Shown: positions 16,070 to 24,429 of the stretch, piece after piece
How the letters are laid out: every line of letters begins with the position of its first letter
Position numbering within the stretch: the first letter of the stretch is position 1
NCBI GenBank assembly: GCA_913056185.1
Contig: CAJXLV010000036.1
Location: 1 to 37,532, forward strand
Reading direction: 5' to 3'
Source of the DNA: an uncultured Bacteroidota bacterium
Lineage (GTDB): Bacteria > Bacteroidota > Rhodothermia > Rhodothermales > Salinibacteraceae
Length of the DNA: 37,532 nucleotides
Translations under genes and position numbers: made by a program
Notes under the pieces: model-generated
The model's database searches: none
What the model saw: only the letters and a program-made list of their open reading frames with translations
What the model was told of the DNA's origin: nothing

Positions 16070-17125
16070 TCAATACATCGCCGACGAGCGTGCCTCATGG
16101 CGGCGTGCGTACTCGACCATCGTCGGGGCGTAGTCCGGCAGGGCCGGACACTCAATGCCAGTGCCCTCCAACGCTCTTCGCGCGTTTGACACGTCGTAGC
16201 GGGACGGATGATCGAAATAGTCGATCAGCTCCGGCGCAATGCCCAGGGCGCGCCCCACCCCGGTGCTCATCAAGGCCCGGGCCACTCCGGGCGGTACCGG
16301 CACGTACGCTACCCGCTTATCCAGGAGCCCCGCAAAAAGCGCCATGAGTGCCTGTGCCGTGAGCGGCTGCGGATCAGCAAGGTGATAGACCGTGCCCTCG
16401 TGCCCGCCGATCGTCATCAGGTGCGTCATGGCATCGATCACAAAGTCGACCGGCACCAGGTTCACCGGCTCGGTGCCCGCCCCCACGCGGGTCATGAGCG
16501 TGTATTTGGGCAGCGTGCGCAGCGCGTTCAGCACGAAGTACGGCCCGTCGAACTTGTCCGTCTCGCCCGTCTGCGAATCGCCCACGACGATGCTCGGGCG
16601 AAAAATAAGCGTCGGGATCTCGTCCATTCGGTCCTGCACCAGCACCTCGGCGTGGTACTTGGTCTCCTCGTAGAAATTCTTAAACCCGGCGTCGTGGACC
16701 AGCTCGTTCTCGTAAATGGTGCCGGTGCGCTGCCCCGACACGTAGGCGGTGCTGACGTACCCGAACCGCTCCAGGTTCGGGCTCTGCACGAGCAGGTCGA
16801 GGACGTGCCGCGTGCCGTCCACGTTGATCTGCCACCCGACGTCCCGCGGGATGGACAGGTCGTACACGGCGGCGAGGTGGACCGCCCGTGTGATCTGTCC
16901 CGCCACCTCGTCGTAGCGGTCGCCGAGGCCCAGGTCTGGCTCCGTAATGTCGCCGGGGAGCACCGCGGCCCGGTCGGCAAGGGTGAGGTCGTCGAGGAGG
17001 TCGTGGGTGCGCCCCTCGAACTTGGGCTGGACGAGCAGGAAAAACGAGTGCTCCGGATTGGCTTCGGCCAGGGACTCCAGGAGACGCGTGCCCAGAAAGC
17101 CAGGGACGCCGGTGAGGAAGATCAT
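16070..17125 (-). CDS. Extended SDR / thioester-reductase-like NAD(P)-dependent reductase
   Basis: This is a cytoplasmic short-chain dehydrogenase/reductase of the extended type (351 aa). The N-terminal Rossmann motif is TGVPGFLG (Gly6, Gly9, Gly12). The catalytic pair is YEETK (Tyr152, Lys156) with STAYVSG supplying the Ser region, and IFRPSIVVGDSQTGETDKFDGPYF is typical of the fatty-acyl-CoA/thioester reductase branch (Lys2 reductase domain-like, NAD-binding 4). Such proteins reduce acyl thioesters or act on sugars and sterols; the substrate cannot be read here. It is divergently transcribed from purL. ATG 17125 puts the Rossmann motif at residue 5, as usual, and the upstream open frame is not coding-like. 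Confidence 0.87.
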   Translation of the reverse strand: MIFLTGVPGFLGTRLLESLAEANPEHSFFLLVQPKFEGRTHDLLDDLTLADRAAVLPGDITEPDLGLGDRYDEVAGQITRAVHLAAVYDLSIPRDVGWQINVDGTRHVLDLLVQSPNLERFGYVSTAYVSGQRTGTIYENELVHDAGFKNFYEETKYHAEVLVQDRMDEIPTLIFRPSIVVGDSQTGETDKFDGPYFVLNALRTLPKYTLMTRVGAGTEPVNLVPVDFVIDAMTHLMTIGGHEGTVYHLADPQPLTAQALMALFAGLLDKRVAYVPVPPGVARALMSTGVGRALGIAPELIDYFDHPSRYDVSNARRALEGTGIECPALPDYAPTMVEYARRHEARSSAMY

Positions 17126-17429
17126 GGCGGAAACGGTCGAACGGTAGGGGGACTGCGAACAACGTCCGGGACGTCCAGCTGGAAGGCCCGTCTCGAGAAC
17201 AGACGGCGGTTGGAGAATCGCGGTGAAGCAGTCACACTCAACACCGGAGATCCCGGGGTAGATGTACGCCGGACTCCGTTGGAGGTGCCGCCGTCGTTCT
17301 CCCAATTCCCCACGAATCAAGGATCCATCCCCCCGCCCCCTCATACCTACGATTGTCCCTCGGATTGGGGGCCACCCTGCACTGATTTGCCCCCCAACGC
17401 CCAACCCTCAGCCCGAAGCGCCCGCGCAC
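17126..17429. promoter_or_regulatory. Divergent intergenic region, reductase / purL
   Basis: This 304-bp gap must hold promoters for the minus-strand reductase and plus-strand purL. I find no gene. A 7-bp inverted repeat (TTGGGGG 17365-17371 and CCCCCAA 17391-17397, 19-base loop) sits about 33 bp before purL. The stretch CCCTACCGTTCGA on the minus strand, close to the reductase start, resembles the repeat before the asparaginase gene. No known purine riboswitch is evident. Confidence 0.4.
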
Positions 17430-19700
17430 ATGCCCGACCCTCTCTCCAAGACGCCCGAGGTGGACCGCGACCTCGCCCTCGACCATGGCCTCACCGACGA
17501 CGAGTACGACGAGATTCTGGACCGCCTCGGGCGCACGCCCACCTTCACAGAGCTCGGCGTCTACTCAGTAATGTGGAGCGAGCACTGCTCCTACAAAAAC
17601 TCGACGGCCCTGCTCAAGACCCTCCCGACGGAGGGCGATCAGCTGCTGGCGGAGGTGGGCGAGGAGAACGCGGGCCTCGTAGACGTGGGCGATGGGCAGG
17701 CCGTGGCCTTCAAGATCGAGTCGCACAACCATCCCTCCGCCGTGGAGCCGTACGAGGGCGCGGCCACCGGCGTGGGCGGCATCCACCGCGACATCTTTAC
17801 GATGGGCGCCCGGCCCATCTGCGCACTCGATTCGCTGCGGTTCGGGTCGCTGGACGAATCGCGCGTCCGCTATCTGTTCGACGGCGTGGTGCGGGGCATC
17901 GGCGACTACGGCAACTCCTTCGGCGTGCCCACGGTGGGCGGGGAGGTCTACTTCGAGGACGCCTACGAGGGCAATCCGCTCGTCAACGCCATGAGCGTGG
18001 GCGTGGTGGACACGGACCGCATCGCCCGTGCCGCGGCCGAGACGCCGGGGCACCACGTGGTGCTCGTGGGGGCCGATACGGGCCGCGACGGCATCCACGG
18101 GGCCACCTTCGCCTCCGCCGAAATCGACGAGGACAGTGAGGAGGACCGCCCCAGCGTGCAGGTGGGCGATCCCTTCACCGAGAAGCTGCTCCTGGAGGCC
18201 ACGCTCGACGCGATCCGTGACGGCGTGGTGGCGGGCATTCAGGACATGGGCGCGGCGGGCATCACGAGCTCGGCCTTTGAGATGTGCGCCTCCAGCGGCA
18301 CGGGCATGGACCTGCACCTCGACCGCGTGCCGACCCGGGAGACGGGGATGACGCCCTACGAGATTATGCTTTCAGAGAGCCAGGAACGCATGCTCGTGGT
18401 CTGCGAGCCGGGCCACGAGGAGGCGCTCGCCGAGATCTACGACAAGTGGGACCTCAACGCCCAGCGCATCGGCACGGTTACCGACAGCGGCCGCGTCCGC
18501 GCCTACTGGCACGGCGAGAAGGTGGCCGCCATGGACCCGGCCCACGTGGCGGGCGACGACGTGCCGGTCTACGAACGCGACACCAAACGCCCCGCCTATC
18601 TGGAGGAGACACGGTCGTTCAGGACCGAAGACATTCCGGATCTCGATCCGGCGGACGTGGAAGACGCCCTCACGACGCTCCTCGGCAGCCCCAACATTGC
18701 GTCCAAGCGCTGGGTGCACGAGCAGTACGACACGACCGTGCGCACGAACACGGTGGTGGGCCCCGGTGCCAGCGACGCCGCGGTGGTGCGGCTGAAAGGC
18801 ACCGGCAAGGGCCTCGCCGTGAAGACCGACGGCAACGGCCGCTACGTCTACCTCAACCCCCGTCGTGGTGCCCAAATCGCGGTCGCCGAGGCCGCACGCA
18901 ACGTGACCTGCGCGGGCGGCACCCCCGTGGCCATTACCAACTGCTGCAACTTCGGCACCCCACACAACCCCGAGGTCTACTGGACCTTCGCCGAAGCCAT
19001 TGGCGGCATGGGCGACGCCTGCCGCGCCCTCGGCACGCCGGTGACGGGCGGCAACGTGTCGCTCTACAACGAGCACCCCGAGGGCGCAATCTACCCCACG
19101 CCCACCATCGGCATGCTCGGCGTGGTGGGCGACATCCGGGCGCATCCCACCACGGCAGCGCTGCAAACCGAGGGCGACGTGCTGTTCCTCCTCACCCCAA
19201 GTGGCTGGACCCATCCTGGGGGCACCGGCGGCACCGAGTACCTGTCGACCGTCCACAACCGCATCATGGGCGACGCCCCACACCTCGACCTCGACGAGGA
19301 GGTCGCTGTGCAATCCGCCACGCGGGCGCTCATCCACGAGGGCATGGTGCAGCACGCCCACGACGTGTCGGACGGCGGGCTGGCCGTGTGCCTGGCCGAA
19401 TCCGTCATTCACAGCGACGGACTGGGGCTCGCGGTCGACTTGCCGCCGTGCGACGGCCGCCTCGATGCCGCTCTCTTCGGCGAAGCGCAGTCGCGTGTGG
19501 TGCTGTCCATCCCCGCCCACAAGACGAGCGACCTGCGTACCCTGCTGGATGCGCGGCCGGGCGTGCAGTCGCATCGCCTCGGCACGGTGACGGACGGGCG
19601 CGTGACACTCCGCGCAAACGGACGCTCCTTGCTGCGCACTCGTGGCACGGCCCTCGCCCGCCCCTACGAGACTGCCCTCACCCAGGCGATGGAGGCTTGA
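17430..19700 (+). CDS. purL: Phosphoribosylformylglycinamidine synthase, PurL subunit
   Basis: This catalyses the ATP-dependent conversion of FGAR to FGAM in purine biosynthesis and in this small form works with separate PurS and PurQ subunits (not in this window). It is 756 aa, the length of the small form. Visible motifs are [18 protein letters not shown] with His52, the ATP/Mg segment [34 protein letters not shown], and the second half-repeat with [12 protein letters not shown] and [15 protein letters not shown] 17430 starts the protein just before the usual N-terminus; the frame is open further upstream through the promoter region, which looks non-coding. A short hairpin follows the stop. 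Confidence 0.96.
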   Translation: MPDPLSKTPEVDRDLALDHGLTDDEYDEILDRLGRTPTFTELGVYSVMWSEHCSYKNSTALLKTLPTEGDQLLAEVGEENAGLVDVGDGQAVAFKIESHNHPSAVEPYEGAATGVGGIHRDIFTMGARPICALDSLRFGSLDESRVRYLFDGVVRGIGDYGNSFGVPTVGGEVYFEDAYEGNPLVNAMSVGVVDTDRIARAAAETPGHHVVLVGADTGRDGIHGATFASAEIDEDSEEDRPSVQVGDPFTEKLLLEATLDAIRDGVVAGIQDMGAAGITSSAFEMCASSGTGMDLHLDRVPTRETGMTPYEIMLSESQERMLVVCEPGHEEALAEIYDKWDLNAQRIGTVTDSGRVRAYWHGEKVAAMDPAHVAGDDVPVYERDTKRPAYLEETRSFRTEDIPDLDPADVEDALTTLLGSPNIASKRWVHEQYDTTVRTNTVVGPGASDAAVVRLKGTGKGLAVKTDGNGRYVYLNPRRGAQIAVAEAARNVTCAGGTPVAITNCCNFGTPHNPEVYWTFAEAIGGMGDACRALGTPVTGGNVSLYNEHPEGAIYPTPTIGMLGVVGDIRAHPTTAALQTEGDVLFLLTPSGWTHPGGTGGTEYLSTVHNRIMGDAPHLDLDEEVAVQSATRALIHEGMVQHAHDVSDGGLAVCLAESVIHSDGLGLAVDLPPCDGRLDAALFGEAQSRVVLSIPAHKTSDLRTLLDARPGVQSHRLGTVTDGRVTLRANGRSLLRTRGTALARPYETALTQAMEA

Positions 19701-19704
19701 CACT

Positions 19705-19731
19705 CTCATGACGAAAGATCATGAGCTTTCT
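19705..19731 (+). terminator. purL terminator
   Basis: A perfect 7-bp stem (CTCATGA 19705-19711 and TCATGAG 19719-19725) with a 7-base loop is followed by CTTTCT, four bases after the purL stop. It fits a weak intrinsic terminator. Confidence 0.6.
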
Positions 19732-19782
19732 GCGCCCTCCCCCGCTAATTATCCAGGGACACGCAGAAATGCGTTTATTCGA

Positions 19783-20012
19783 GAGTCATCCTGAGCGACC
19801 AGCGAACAGGGAGCGGAGAAAGTCGACGGGGTCCGTAGAGACCTTCCCTGGCACCCTCGTTGCACCAAGCGGACGCCGTCCGTAGGGATCGCTCCCGCCC
19901 TTCTTCTGAGAGATTCCTCCCAAGAGCACTCGCTACGCAGCCCCTCCACTCCCCTTCGTCCCCCGAGAGGACGGCCTCGCTGGCGCTCAGGGCGCCCCGC
20001 TCGGAATGACTC
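19783..20012. mobile_element. 230-bp element with terminal inverted repeats (MITE/REP-like)
   Basis: GAGTCATCCTGAGCG (19783-19797) and CGCTCGGAATGACTC (19998-20012) are inverted copies of each other (13 of 15 positions). The DNA between has no coding frame I can support. The termini resemble dispersed intergenic repeats with GTCATxCxGAGCG ends known from many genomes, but this was not checked. It could be a non-autonomous element (MITE) or a structural RNA-type repeat. A target-site duplication is not obvious. Confidence 0.55.
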
Positions 20013-20334
20013 TTTGCTCAGGTGCTTTTGCGTGTCTACTTGGGTATGATGCCGCCAGCCCCGGCATACACATCTGCCCAGATGCCCCCGGACGTGCAAC
20101 AAAGCTGTCAAATAGGCAGCGTCAGTGCGTCTTCTGCCCCGGTCTCCCTGTTGTGGAAAATGCACACACAGCCCTCTTTTTTTCCGCGCACGGCCCTGGC
20201 ATTGTATTTGCTGCGTATGATGCATCCCTGGTTGCCGCACGCCGCAGCCCCGAGAAACTGCTCAGGGCGCCTGACGGTACCAGATGGGCCGCGGGCCTCT
20301 CGCTCACTCTCTCATCACTTTCCCGTTGATTCCG
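20013..20334 (+). promoter_or_regulatory. Intergenic region upstream of trxA
   Basis: About 320 bp without a gene. It must contain the promoter of the thioredoxin gene. A TATGAT hexamer lies near 20216 but no convincing partner element is placed at the usual distance. A run of T at about 20179-20185 is the only other remarkable feature. Confidence 0.3.
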
Positions 20335-20679
20335 ATGGCCGAGCACGCCAACCTCACCACGCTGACTGATAGCAATTTCGAAGAGGAAGTTCTGAACGCC
20401 GACCAGCCGGTGCTCGTCGATTTCTGGGCAACCTGGTGCGGGCCCTGCCGCCAAATCGCGCCGATCGTCGAGGAACTTGCCGATGAATTTGAAGGCCGCG
20501 CCAAAGTCGGAAAGGTCGATGTCGACGACAACCCGCAGACGGCCCAGGAGTATGGAGTCCGCTCCATCCCCACCCTCCTGTTCTTCAAGAACGGCGAGGT
20601 GCAGGAACAGCTCGTGGGGGCGGCCGGCAAGCAGCCCCTGAAGAAGCAGCTGGAAGCCCTCACCGGTCAGCCTGCGTAG
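20335..20679 (+). CDS. trxA: Thioredoxin
   Basis: This small cytoplasmic protein (114 aa) reduces disulfides in target proteins and is itself reduced by thioredoxin reductase, encoded next. The active site is WCGPC (Trp34-Cys38) after VLVDFWAT, and the cis-proline loop is [23 protein letters not shown] forms the final helix. ATG 20335 matches the usual thioredoxin start; an in-frame upstream ATG at 20284 would add 17 residues with no counterpart in the family. A strong hairpin lies between it and trxB. Confidence 0.96.
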   Translation: MAEHANLTTLTDSNFEEEVLNADQPVLVDFWATWCGPCRQIAPIVEELADEFEGRAKVGKVDVDDNPQTAQEYGVRSIPTLLFFKNGEVQEQLVGAAGKQPLKKQLEALTGQPA

Positions 20680-20695
20680 CGCCTCCCTCGTATGC

Positions 20696-20743
20696 AAAAT
20701 GGCGGGTGTTGAAGGCTCTTCCCCCTTCGGCACTCGCCATTTT
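20696..20743. terminator. 20-bp hairpin between trxA and trxB
   Basis: A 20-base arm (20696-20715) pairs fully with 20724-20743 (three G-U pairs in the plus-strand RNA) around an 8-base loop. The stem ends in A4/T4, the form of a bidirectional terminator. It stops two bases before an ATG at 20746, which argues that trxB is translated from a later start. Confidence 0.7.
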
Positions 20744-20781
20744 CAATGCACACGTCTTTTCCCGAACCTGTCTCAGTTCCG

Positions 20782-21831
20782 ATGTACCAGAACGGATCCT
20801 CTGCGAGCGACCACCCCGCCCTGTCCGCCTTTGAGGACGTCGACTTCTCAACGGCGGAGGCCCGCGACGTTGTTGTGATTGGCACGGGTCCCGCCGGCTG
20901 GACCGCCGCCCTGTACACCGCCCGTGCCGATCTGAACCCGCTCATTTTTATGGGGCCGGAGCCCGGCGGTCAGCTGACCACCACGACCGACGTGGAGAAC
21001 TATCCCGGCTTCCCGGAAGGGCTCCTGGGACCGGAGATGATGGACCGATTTCAGGAGCAGGCCGAGCGCTTTGGCACCGAATCGCGCTACGGCACGGTTA
21101 CGCACGTCGACTTTCGGGAGCGTCCCTACCGCCTCCTCATTGATGAGGAGACGCCCGTCTACGCGCAGACCGTCATCCTCTCTACGGGCGCATCGGCCCG
21201 GTACCTCGGCCTGGAAAACGAGCAGCGCCTCATTGGAAAGGGGGTGAGCGCGTGCGCCACGTGCGACGGGTCCTTCTTCCGGGGCGAGACGGTGGCCGTG
21301 GTCGGCGGGGGCGACAGTGCGATGGAGGAGTCGACCTTCCTGACCAAGTTCGCGGACAAGGTGTACGTCATTCACCGCCGCGGCGAGCTGCGGGCCTCGA
21401 AGATCATGCAGGAGCGGGCGTTTGAGAACGACGCGATCGAGTTCGTTTGGAATACGGAAGTCATCGACGTGCTCGGCGAACACGCAGTCGAAGGCATCGA
21501 GGTGGTGAATAACGACACGGGCGAGACTCGCGTGATGGACGACGTGACGGGCTTCTTCCTCGCCATCGGGCACACGCCGAACACGGAGCCCTTTGAAGGC
21601 TGGGTTGACATGGACGAAAAGAACTACATCCAGACCGAGGCCGACAGCACCTACACCAACCGGCCCGGCGTGTTTGCCTGTGGCGATGCGCAAGACGACG
21701 AGTACCGGCAGGCCGTGACGGCGGCGGGCACTGGCTGCAAGGCCGCCATTGATGCGGAGCGGTGGCTGAGCGAACACGGACGAGCGGAGATCCCGACGTC
21801 CGAGGCCGAGCGTGCCCCGGTCAAGGCTTAA
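20782..21831 (+). CDS. trxB: Thioredoxin reductase (NADPH)
   Basis: This FAD enzyme passes electrons from NADPH to thioredoxin, encoded just upstream. Motifs are the FAD-binding GTGPAGWTAALYTARA, the redox pair CATCDG (Cys158, Cys161), the NADPH-binding GGGDSAMEE and the second FAD motif GVFACGDAQDDEYRQAVTAAGTGC. The frame begins with an ATG at 20746 that touches a terminator-like hairpin. I prefer ATG 20782, which still leaves about 28 residues before the first beta strand, longer than the family needs. The true start is therefore uncertain but the identity is not. The C-terminal tail (HGRAEIPTSEAERAPVKA) is a short extension. Confidence 0.93.
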   Translation: MYQNGSSASDHPALSAFEDVDFSTAEARDVVVIGTGPAGWTAALYTARADLNPLIFMGPEPGGQLTTTTDVENYPGFPEGLLGPEMMDRFQEQAERFGTESRYGTVTHVDFRERPYRLLIDEETPVYAQTVILSTGASARYLGLENEQRLIGKGVSACATCDGSFFRGETVAVVGGGDSAMEESTFLTKFADKVYVIHRRGELRASKIMQERAFENDAIEFVWNTEVIDVLGEHAVEGIEVVNNDTGETRVMDDVTGFFLAIGHTPNTEPFEGWVDMDEKNYIQTEADSTYTNRPGVFACGDAQDDEYRQAVTAAGTGCKAAIDAERWLSEHGRAEIPTSEAERAPVKA

Positions 21832-21862
21832 TCTCTTCCCTCTGCCGCCCGCCTGCCCTCTC

Positions 21863-22456
21863 GTGATTCCCCCTTTTCCACGCACCGCCGCGCTGCTTCT
21901 CGCCCTCCTGGTCGGCGGCCTGCTGGGCGCCGGATGCATGTCGGACGAGTCCTCGTCTCGTGCACAGCCCGACAGCGCTTCTGCATCGCCTGCTGCGCCC
22001 CGCCCGCTACAGGAGGCAGCCGTAACGACACCGACCGCCCCCCCTCCGGGCGAGGATCGCACGGTCGCCCAGCGCCTTGCGGACGCAAGCATTGCGGCCC
22101 GTGCGAAGCGCGCCCTTGCCGGCGTGCGATCGCTCCGGCCTTTCGACTTTGCGCCCACTGCGGTACGGGGACACCTGTTCCTGCGCGGAAGGGTGCAGAC
22201 CCGCACGCAGGCCCAGCGGGCTCTGCGAGTCGTGGAGGGGCTGCAGGGCGTGGCGCGCGTAACGAATCAGCTTGCTGTGCAGGGCCGGGACACAAGTGCC
22301 CGCTCCGGCGGCAACGGATCCGCCTACCACACCGTCCGCCGCGGCGACACCCTCTCTGAAATCGCCCGCGAGCACGACGTGTCCGTGCGTCGATTGCGGA
22401 CCCTTAACCCCCTCTCCGGTCCCCTCCAGCCCGGCCAACGCCTTCGCGTTCGGTAG
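21863..22456 (+). CDS. BON- and LysM-domain lipoprotein
   Basis: This is a predicted envelope lipoprotein of about 197 aa. A hydrophobic signal ends in lipobox LGAGC (Cys25). A BON-like domain occupies about 65-135 (KRALAGVRSLRPFDFAPTAVRGHLFLRGRV..., GVARVTNQLAV), a module thought to bind phospholipid. The C-terminus (about 153-197) is a LysM peptidoglycan-binding domain (YHTVRRGDTLSEIAREHDVSVRRLRTLNPL). It probably ties the outer membrane to the cell wall. GTG 21863 is chosen because it starts the signal; an upstream GTG at 21812 would overlap trxB. The stop lies six bases from the stop of the convergent channel gene. Confidence 0.82.
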   Translation: MIPPFPRTAALLLALLVGGLLGAGCMSDESSSRAQPDSASASPAAPRPLQEAAVTTPTAPPPGEDRTVAQRLADASIAARAKRALAGVRSLRPFDFAPTAVRGHLFLRGRVQTRTQAQRALRVVEGLQGVARVTNQLAVQGRDTSARSGGNGSAYHTVRRGDTLSEIAREHDVSVRRLRTLNPLSGPLQPGQRLRVR

Positions 22457-22462
22457 CCCGCA

Positions 22463-24169
22463 TCAGGCCTGCTCGTATCGCTCGACGAAGTCCGCAACCT
22501 GCTCCTCTCCGCCCACCATTAGAAGGCGGCCGTCGGCCGGGAGCGAAGTGGTCCCCGACAGGGTTGTGCGAAAGGCGCCATCGTGCTCGATGGCCACCAC
22601 ATTGAGCCCCGTCCGCGCCCCAATCTCGCTCTGCGCCAGGGTTTCCCCCGCGAGAGACGCCGGGACATCCCGCGTGACGAAGTCGACCCCTTCTCCCAGC
22701 ACCACGAGGCGCCGGCCCTTGATGGCCGAGTAGACCGCCTCCGCCCCGAGGGTCACGTAGCTGAGCACGAAGTCGGCGCCGGCACGGTGGATGGCTTCCA
22801 GGTTCCGCTCGTGCGTGATGCGGCTAACCACACGGAGGTCCAGGTTGAGCCGCCGGAAGTAGGAGGCAAGATAGATATTGATCGCGTCGTCGTTGGTGGT
22901 GAGGAGCACCGACGGGGCCGCCTCAACACCGGCGTCGCGGAGAAGGTCGTAGTCGGAGGCATCCCCGCAGAACACCTGCTCACAGTGCGGAGCGAGGGTC
23001 CGACAGCGGTCTTGTTGTCGCTCTACGAGGTGAACGTCTACCCCCCGCTCACTGAGGGCGCGCACGGCCGCCCCTCCCACCGTTCCGCCCCCGATGATGA
23101 GAACCGGGTGGGCGTTCTCGTCGTACGGAGAAATCCGCTCGTTGAGGACCCGAAGCTGCTCGTCGGTCCCTATGATCACCGGGACGCTCGACGGCTGCAG
23201 CGTGTGTTCAGGGTCGGCCGAGTGGAAGAGGCCGCGCTCCCATACGCCTGCCACTGTCACCCCATACGTTTCGCGCAGGCTGGCCTCCCGTATTGTCTTC
23301 TTCTCTAAAGGGGTATTGTGCACCGGCAATTCCGCCAGGTGGAGGTCGCGGTACTGGCCCACAGAATGCAGTTCGGCGTGCCGGGCATTGACCCGATTTG
23401 CGAGCTGCTCGCCCAGCCAGCGCTTGATGGGCAGCACGTGGGTGGCGCCGCTCAGCTCCAAGATGTCTTGCGAGTCGTCATTCTCGATCGTGGCGCCGAT
23501 GGGCACCTCCGGGGCCACTTCGCGCACCGTCAGGGTCACGTTGGTATTGGCGACGTCACCGTCGTTGGCGACCACGAACCGGGACTGGTCCGCCTGCACC
23601 TGCTCGTAGGTCTCGCGGCTGTCCGCGTTGCCCTGCACCACGCGCACCTCGTCGTACAGCAGGTCGCCCGCCGTGCGGGGATCCGGCTCCAGCACCACGT
23701 ACGGGATGTCGTCGCGCTCAAGCCGCGGGATCACTTCGCGCGCAATGGGGTCGTACGCCGAAAAAATCACGTGGTCCGTCACGTTCGCCGAGAGGTAGCG
23801 GGGCGCGCGGTTGCGGATCTGGGCCTCCAGCCATGGGGCGTAGAAAAACCGGATAAACGCAAACGGGAGCACAATGAGCAGCATCACAATCCCCGTTACG
23901 AGGACCAGGACACTGAACAGCCGTCCAATCTCACTCTGGAAGGTGATGTCTCCGAAGCCGAGCGTGCTCATCACCGTGAGGGTCCAGTACAGTCCTGTAA
24001 TCCACGAGTGGTCTTCCCCCTCCACGTACAGCATGATGAAGTGAAAGCCGACCGTAAACACGACGATCACCGCCACAAGGGCGATCAGATACCGCACCAG
24101 GAGCCACAGATTGCGCTGGATGTCGCGGTCCTGGAGAAAATAGGAAAGCTGCGTGCTAATGGTTTTCAT
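22463..24169 (-). CDS. Two-TM potassium channel with two RCK (TrkA-N) modules
   Basis: This is an inner-membrane ion channel of 568 aa. Two membrane helices (about 25-47 and 85-107) flank the pore helix and selectivity filter TLGFGD (69-74), a variant of TVGYGD. The long cytoplasmic part carries two RCK/TrkA-N nucleotide-binding units: one from about 128 (VTDHVIFSAYDPIAREVIPRL), the other from about 345 (PVLIIGGGTVGGAAVRAL), each followed by TrkA-C-like segments. It is probably a ligand-gated potassium channel, in keeping with a salt-in lifestyle. ATG 24169 (MKTIST) starts just before the first helix; the open frame upstream is less hydrophobic and unlikely. It is divergent from the gamma-glutamyltransferase gene with a 260-bp gap. 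Confidence 0.9.
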   Translation of the reverse strand: MKTISTQLSYFLQDRDIQRNLWLLVRYLIALVAVIVVFTVGFHFIMLYVEGEDHSWITGLYWTLTVMSTLGFGDITFQSEIGRLFSVLVLVTGIVMLLIVLPFAFIRFFYAPWLEAQIRNRAPRYLSANVTDHVIFSAYDPIAREVIPRLERDDIPYVVLEPDPRTAGDLLYDEVRVVQGNADSRETYEQVQADQSRFVVANDGDVANTNVTLTVREVAPEVPIGATIENDDSQDILELSGATHVLPIKRWLGEQLANRVNARHAELHSVGQYRDLHLAELPVHNTPLEKKTIREASLRETYGVTVAGVWERGLFHSADPEHTLQPSSVPVIIGTDEQLRVLNERISPYDENAHPVLIIGGGTVGGAAVRALSERGVDVHLVERQQDRCRTLAPHCEQVFCGDASDYDLLRDAGVEAAPSVLLTTNDDAINIYLASYFRRLNLDLRVVSRITHERNLEAIHRAGADFVLSYVTLGAEAVYSAIKGRRLVVLGEGVDFVTRDVPASLAGETLAQSEIGARTGLNVVAIEHDGAFRTTLSGTTSLPADGRLLMVGGEEQVADFVERYEQA

Positions 24170-24429
24170 AGGACGGTGTCGGAAGGCAATCCAGAGAAAA
24201 CGGACGGCAGCACTGGGCAAGACTTTCCAAACGAGCGCCCGGGCGTGTGGATGCATGCGGTCGGCATCGGAGCATGCTCCCCCACGCAGACTCTACATGC
24301 AGCCCCTGGATACCGGACAATTTGGCGAATCCCAGCAGCCTCCCGCCCAACACAAGCTCCGTGTTTCTCATGTCCGCTCCGTTTTCTACATTGAGGGCGT
24401 ATCCACTCTCCACCCCACCCCCGTTCCTC

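Noticed and set aside
17262-17429. N-terminal extension of PurL from an upstream in-frame start
   Set aside because: The added 56 residues are Pro/Arg-rich, not PurL-like, and would fill the divergent promoter region.
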